Of a stretch of 6,678 bases of DNA, positions 4,475 to 6,678 are shown in pieces (within the stretch, counting starts at the first letter, position 1; each line of letters begins with the position of its first letter). The stretch is from Actinomycetota bacterium. GTDB taxonomy: Bacteria; Actinomycetota; Acidimicrobiia; Acidimicrobiales; JAHWLA01. The DNA is taken from contig JAHWLA010000160.1 of the NCBI GenBank assembly GCA_019347595.1, positions 1 through 6,678 on the forward strand, given 5' to 3'. Made by a program: the position numbers and the translations under genes. The notes below the pieces were generated by a model, which searched no databases, was not told the DNA's origin, and was given only the letters and a program-made list of their open reading frames with translations.

Positions 4475-5470
4475 TCAGCCGAGGAGGCCGAGCTGCTGGA
4501 CGGCCTCGCGTTCCTCGCCCAGTTCGGCGACGGTGGCGTCGATGCGCCCCCGTGAGAACTCGTCGATGTCGAGCCCCTGGACGATCGTCCACTCGCCGTT
4601 GTTCGTGGTGCAGGGAAACGAGGAGATGAGCCCCTCGGGCACGCCGTAGCTGCCGTCCGACGGCACGGCCATGCTTACCCAGTCGCCCTCCGCGGTCCCC
4701 AGGGCCCAGTCGTGCATGTGGTCGATCGCCGCGTTGGCCGCGCTGGCCGCCGACGACGCGCCCCGCGCTTCGATGATCGCCGCCCCCCGCTGCTGCACGG
4801 TGGGGATGAAGTCGGACTCCAGCCACTTCTGGTCGTTGACCAGCTCGGCCGCGCTCTTGCCGCCGACCTGGGCGTGGAACACGTCGGGATACTGGGTGGC
4901 CGAGTGGTTGCCCCAGATGGTCATGCGGGTGATGTCGGTTGTGTGGATGTCGAGGCGCTTGGCCAGCTGGGCCTTGGCCCGGTTGTGGTCGAGGCGGGTC
5001 ATGGCCGTGAACCGGCGCGAGTCGATGTTCGGGGCGTTGTTCATGGCGATGAGGCAGTTGGTGTTGGCCGGGTTGCCCACCACGAGGACCCGCACGTCAT
5101 CGGCCGCGTTGTCGGACAGCGCCTTGCCCTGCACGGTGAAGATGGCCCCGTTGGCCTCCAGCAGATCGCCCCGTTCCATGCCCTTGGTGCGGGGGCGGGA
5201 GCCGACGAGCAGGGCGTAGTTCACACCCTCGAAGGCCCGGTTGGGATCGTCGGTACGCACGATGTCGTGCAGGAGCGGGAAGGCGCAATCGTCGAGCTCC
5301 ATGGCCACGCCCTCCAGCGCGCCCAGTGCGGGCGTGATCTCGAGGAGGTGGAGGATGACCGGCTGGTCGGGACCGAGCATCGCGCCACTGGCGATTCGGA
5401 AGAGGAGGCTGTAGCCGATCTGGCCGGCAGCCCCGGTGACGGCGACGCGTACGGGGGTCTTCTCGGGCAT
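4475..5470 (-). CDS. mdh: Malate dehydrogenase (NAD-dependent, type 2)
   Basis: A 331-aa protein of normal family length that oxidises malate to oxaloacetate with NAD+ in the TCA cycle, in the cytoplasm. The Rossmann loop is GAAGQIG (13-19). The acidic residue ending strand 2 (LLEI, Glu44) favours NAD over NADP. The substrate loop RPRTKGMER supplies Arg94 and Arg100, followed by GNPANTN (132-138). RLDHNRA gives Asp161 and Arg164, and IWGNHSATQYPD gives the catalytic His189. The NHSATQYPD and LHLLEI-TPALGALEG features mark the cytosolic/type-2 MDH group, as opposed to E. coli-type Mdh. ATG 5470 is the start; no Shine-Dalgarno is evident, and TAATCT lies 6 nt upstream, so the mRNA may be leaderless. 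It is downstream of icd on the same strand, separated by a palindrome, and is itself bracketed by the two 47-bp repeats. Confidence 0.97.
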   Translation of the reverse strand: MPEKTPVRVAVTGAAGQIGYSLLFRIASGAMLGPDQPVILHLLEITPALGALEGVAMELDDCAFPLLHDIVRTDDPNRAFEGVNYALLVGSRPRTKGMERGDLLEANGAIFTVQGKALSDNAADDVRVLVVGNPANTNCLIAMNNAPNIDSRRFTAMTRLDHNRAKAQLAKRLDIHTTDITRMTIWGNHSATQYPDVFHAQVGGKSAAELVNDQKWLESDFIPTVQQRGAAIIEARGASSAASAANAAIDHMHDWALGTAEGDWVSMAVPSDGSYGVPEGLISSFPCTTNNGEWTIVQGLDIDEFSRGRIDATVAELGEEREAVQQLGLLG

Positions 5471-5476
5471 GGCCGG

Positions 5477-5482
5477 AGATTA
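5477..5482 (-). promoter_or_regulatory. Putative leaderless -10 element (TAATCT) for mdh
   Basis: On the minus strand TAATCT matches TANNNT and is followed by 6 nt (CCGGCC) and then the ATG, the geometry of actinobacterial leaderless promoters. No clear -35 is seen at 16-18 bp. It lies after the palindrome that should end the icd transcript, so mdh would need its own promoter here. Confidence 0.4.
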
Positions 5483-5507
5483 CGCGCCCCCTCCCCAACC
5501 GGTCGAA

Positions 5508-5554
5508 GTCCCGAGTACATAGCGTACGGATTCCGCACGCTATGTACTCGGGAC
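5508..5554. terminator. 47-bp palindrome, copy 2 (icd 3' hairpin / repeat)
   Basis: This is the exact reverse complement of the 4415-4461 element over all 47 bp, with 18-bp arms, one unpaired position (A5526/C5536) and a T at the centre (5531). It begins 8 bp after the icd stop in the direction of icd transcription, in the 92-bp icd-mdh gap. In icd mRNA the odd pair is a G-U wobble, so the stem is continuous. There is no T-tract. It is probably the icd terminator or a 3'-end stabiliser. Confidence 0.7.
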
Positions 5555-5562
5555 GAGGGGTG

Positions 5563-6678
5563 TTAGAGGCGGTCGACGATGGCGGAGGCGAACTCCGAGC
5601 ACTTCACCTCGGTGGCGCCCTCCATGAGGCGGGCGAAGTCGTAGGTCACCACCTTGTCGGCGATGGTGGCCTCCAGCGCCCGCACGATGTCGTCGGCCGC
5701 GCCCTGCCAGCCCAGGTGCTCGAACATCATCACGCCCGAAAGGATCACCGAGCCGGGGTTGACCTTGTCCTGCCCGGCGTACTTGGGCGCCGTGCCGTGG
5801 GTGGCCTCGAATGTGCCGTGGCCGGTGACGTAGTTGATGTTGCCGCCCGGCGCGATGCCGATGCCACCGACCTGGGCCGCCAGCGCGTCCGACAGGTAGT
5901 CGCCGTTGAGGTTCAAGGTGGCGATCACGTCGAACTCGTCGGGACGGGTCAGCACCTGCTGGAGGGTGATGTCGGCGATGGCGTCCTTGACGAGGATCCT
6001 GTCGCCCGGCTTGCCGCCGCAGTCCTCCCAGCCGACGGCCACGTCACCGAACTCCTCGCGCGTGACCTCGTAGCCCCAGTTGCGAAAGGCGCCCTCGGTG
6101 AACTTCATGATGTTGCCCTTGTGCACGAGGGTCACGCTCTTGCGGCCGCGGCGCACGGCGTAGTTGAGAGCGGCGCGTACGAGCCGCTTCGACCCTGTCT
6201 CCGACACCGGCTTGATGCCGATGCCCGAATCGGGGCGGATCTCCCACTTGAAGGCGTCGCGCAGCAACTCGATGAGCCGCTTGGCCTCGGGGGTGCCCGA
6301 CTCCACTTCCAGGCCCGCGTAGATGTCCTCGGTATTCTCCCGGAAGATCACCATGTCGACCTTCTCGGGCGTCTTCACGGGCGAGGGCACGCCCTGGAAC
6401 CAGCGCACCGGGCGCAAGCAGACGTACAGGTCGAGGATCTGGCGCAGGGCGACGTTGAGCGAGCGGATGCCGCCGCCGACCGGCGTGGTCAGGGGGCCTT
6501 TGATCCCGATGAGGTACTCGCGGAAGGTGGTGACCGTCTCCTCGGGGAGCCAGTCGCCCGTCTCGTTGAAGGCCTTCTCGCCGGCCAGCACTTCCTTCCA
6601 GGCGATCGTCTTGCCGTGCTTGCGGGCCGCGGCGTCGAGCACGAGCTGCGCGGCGGGCCAGATGTCGACGCCGGTGCC
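5563..6678 (-). CDS. icd: Isocitrate dehydrogenase (NADP-dependent, E. coli Icd type), 3' part
   Basis: The last 371 codons are present; the start is beyond the right edge, with roughly 40 residues missing compared with the 416-aa E. coli enzyme. It converts isocitrate to 2-oxoglutarate and CO2 in the TCA cycle. Fragment residues GGGIRSLNVALRQ carry the phosphorylatable/substrate Ser (E. coli Ser113), Asn115 and Arg119; CLRPVR and IFREN give Arg129 and Arg153. HKGNIMKFTEG supplies the active-site Lys230. IAD, then NLNGDYLSD, give the Mg-binding Asp283/307/311 equivalents at correct spacing. THGTAPKYAGQDKVNPGS retains the Lys344-Tyr345 pair, and VTYDFARLMEG retains Tyr391 and Arg395, the residues that select NADP. 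No internal damage is seen. The phosphorylatable Ser does not by itself show control by an IDH kinase. mdh follows on the same strand. Confidence 0.96.
   Translation of the reverse strand, partial: GTGVDIWPAAQLVLDAAARKHGKTIAWKEVLAGEKAFNETGDWLPEETVTTFREYLIGIKGPLTTPVGGGIRSLNVALRQILDLYVCLRPVRWFQGVPSPVKTPEKVDMVIFRENTEDIYAGLEVESGTPEAKRLIELLRDAFKWEIRPDSGIGIKPVSETGSKRLVRAALNYAVRRGRKSVTLVHKGNIMKFTEGAFRNWGYEVTREEFGDVAVGWEDCGGKPGDRILVKDAIADITLQQVLTRPDEFDVIATLNLNGDYLSDALAAQVGGIGIAPGGNINYVTGHGTFEATHGTAPKYAGQDKVNPGSVILSGVMMFEHLGWQGAADDIVRALEATIADKVVTYDFARLMEGATEVKCSEFASAIVDRL

Noticed and set aside
4415..5554. mdh flanked by inverted repeats as an insertion sequence or transposon
   Set aside because: There is no transposase and no target duplication seen, mdh is a core gene with composition like its neighbours, and each repeat is itself a palindrome placed at a gene end.
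4712..5566. Open plus-strand frame of 284 codons opposite mdh
   Set aside because: It is antisense to a clearly conserved malate dehydrogenase; its composition (Val/Gly/His/Arg-rich) is a codon-bias shadow, and it runs through the 5508-5554 palindrome.

Overview
The window is very GC-rich, gene-dense chromosomal DNA from a bacterium. Codon use is strongly biased to G/C at third positions, GTG starts are common, and many genes overlap or nearly touch. The combination of DUF2510, a one-domain SCP2 sterol-carrier protein, a small CPECG zinc-ribbon protein, a type-2 malate dehydrogenase and an E. coli-type isocitrate dehydrogenase suggests Actinomycetota, quite possibly class Acidimicrobiia. That placement is inference from gene content, not a database match.

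Layout, left to right. (1) At 1-521 (+) is the 3' end of an ABC-transporter ATPase, probably a molybdate-type ModC, ending in a TOBE-type domain. (2) A long near-perfect palindrome at 521-586 separates it from a convergent two-gene minus-strand unit at 586-1648: a stand-alone PEP-utilising 'swivelling' histidine domain followed, with an 8-bp overlap, by a CrtC/AttH (DUF7064)-like protein. (3) Divergently, a plus-strand run at 1671-3321 encodes a 56-aa zinc-ribbon protein, an SCP2-domain protein, a DUF2510 membrane protein and a VOC-family protein. These overlap or lie 2-16 bp apart, so they are probably one operon. (4) Its last gene overlaps by 37 bp, tail to tail, with a minus-strand pair at 3285-4129: a CxxC small protein and an HTH-DUF2087 putative regulator joined by a GTGA overlap. 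(5) Divergent from that pair is a 72-aa helical orphan at 4189-4407 (+) with a textbook Shine-Dalgarno sequence. (6) At 4475-6678 (-) lie malate dehydrogenase and, upstream of it, the 3' part of NADP-type isocitrate dehydrogenase, two TCA-cycle enzymes in series.

The most distinctive non-coding feature is a 47-bp near-palindrome present twice, at 4415-4461 and 5508-5554. The second copy is the exact reverse complement of the first, so the two form perfect inverted repeats around mdh. Each sits 8-13 bp after a stop codon. A third long hairpin of different sequence lies at 521-586. None has a T-tract, and all three look like gene-end hairpins (terminators, mRNA 3'-end stabilisers or a small repeat family).

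I see no CRISPR array, tRNA, rRNA, insertion sequence or phage gene. Nearly all bases are accounted for by genes, and no gene-free stretch exceeds 110 bp. I found no clear-cut new multi-gene system. The items most worth checking are the hairpin family, the swivel-domain/DUF pair, the zinc-ribbon leader gene and the shared divergent -10 elements.
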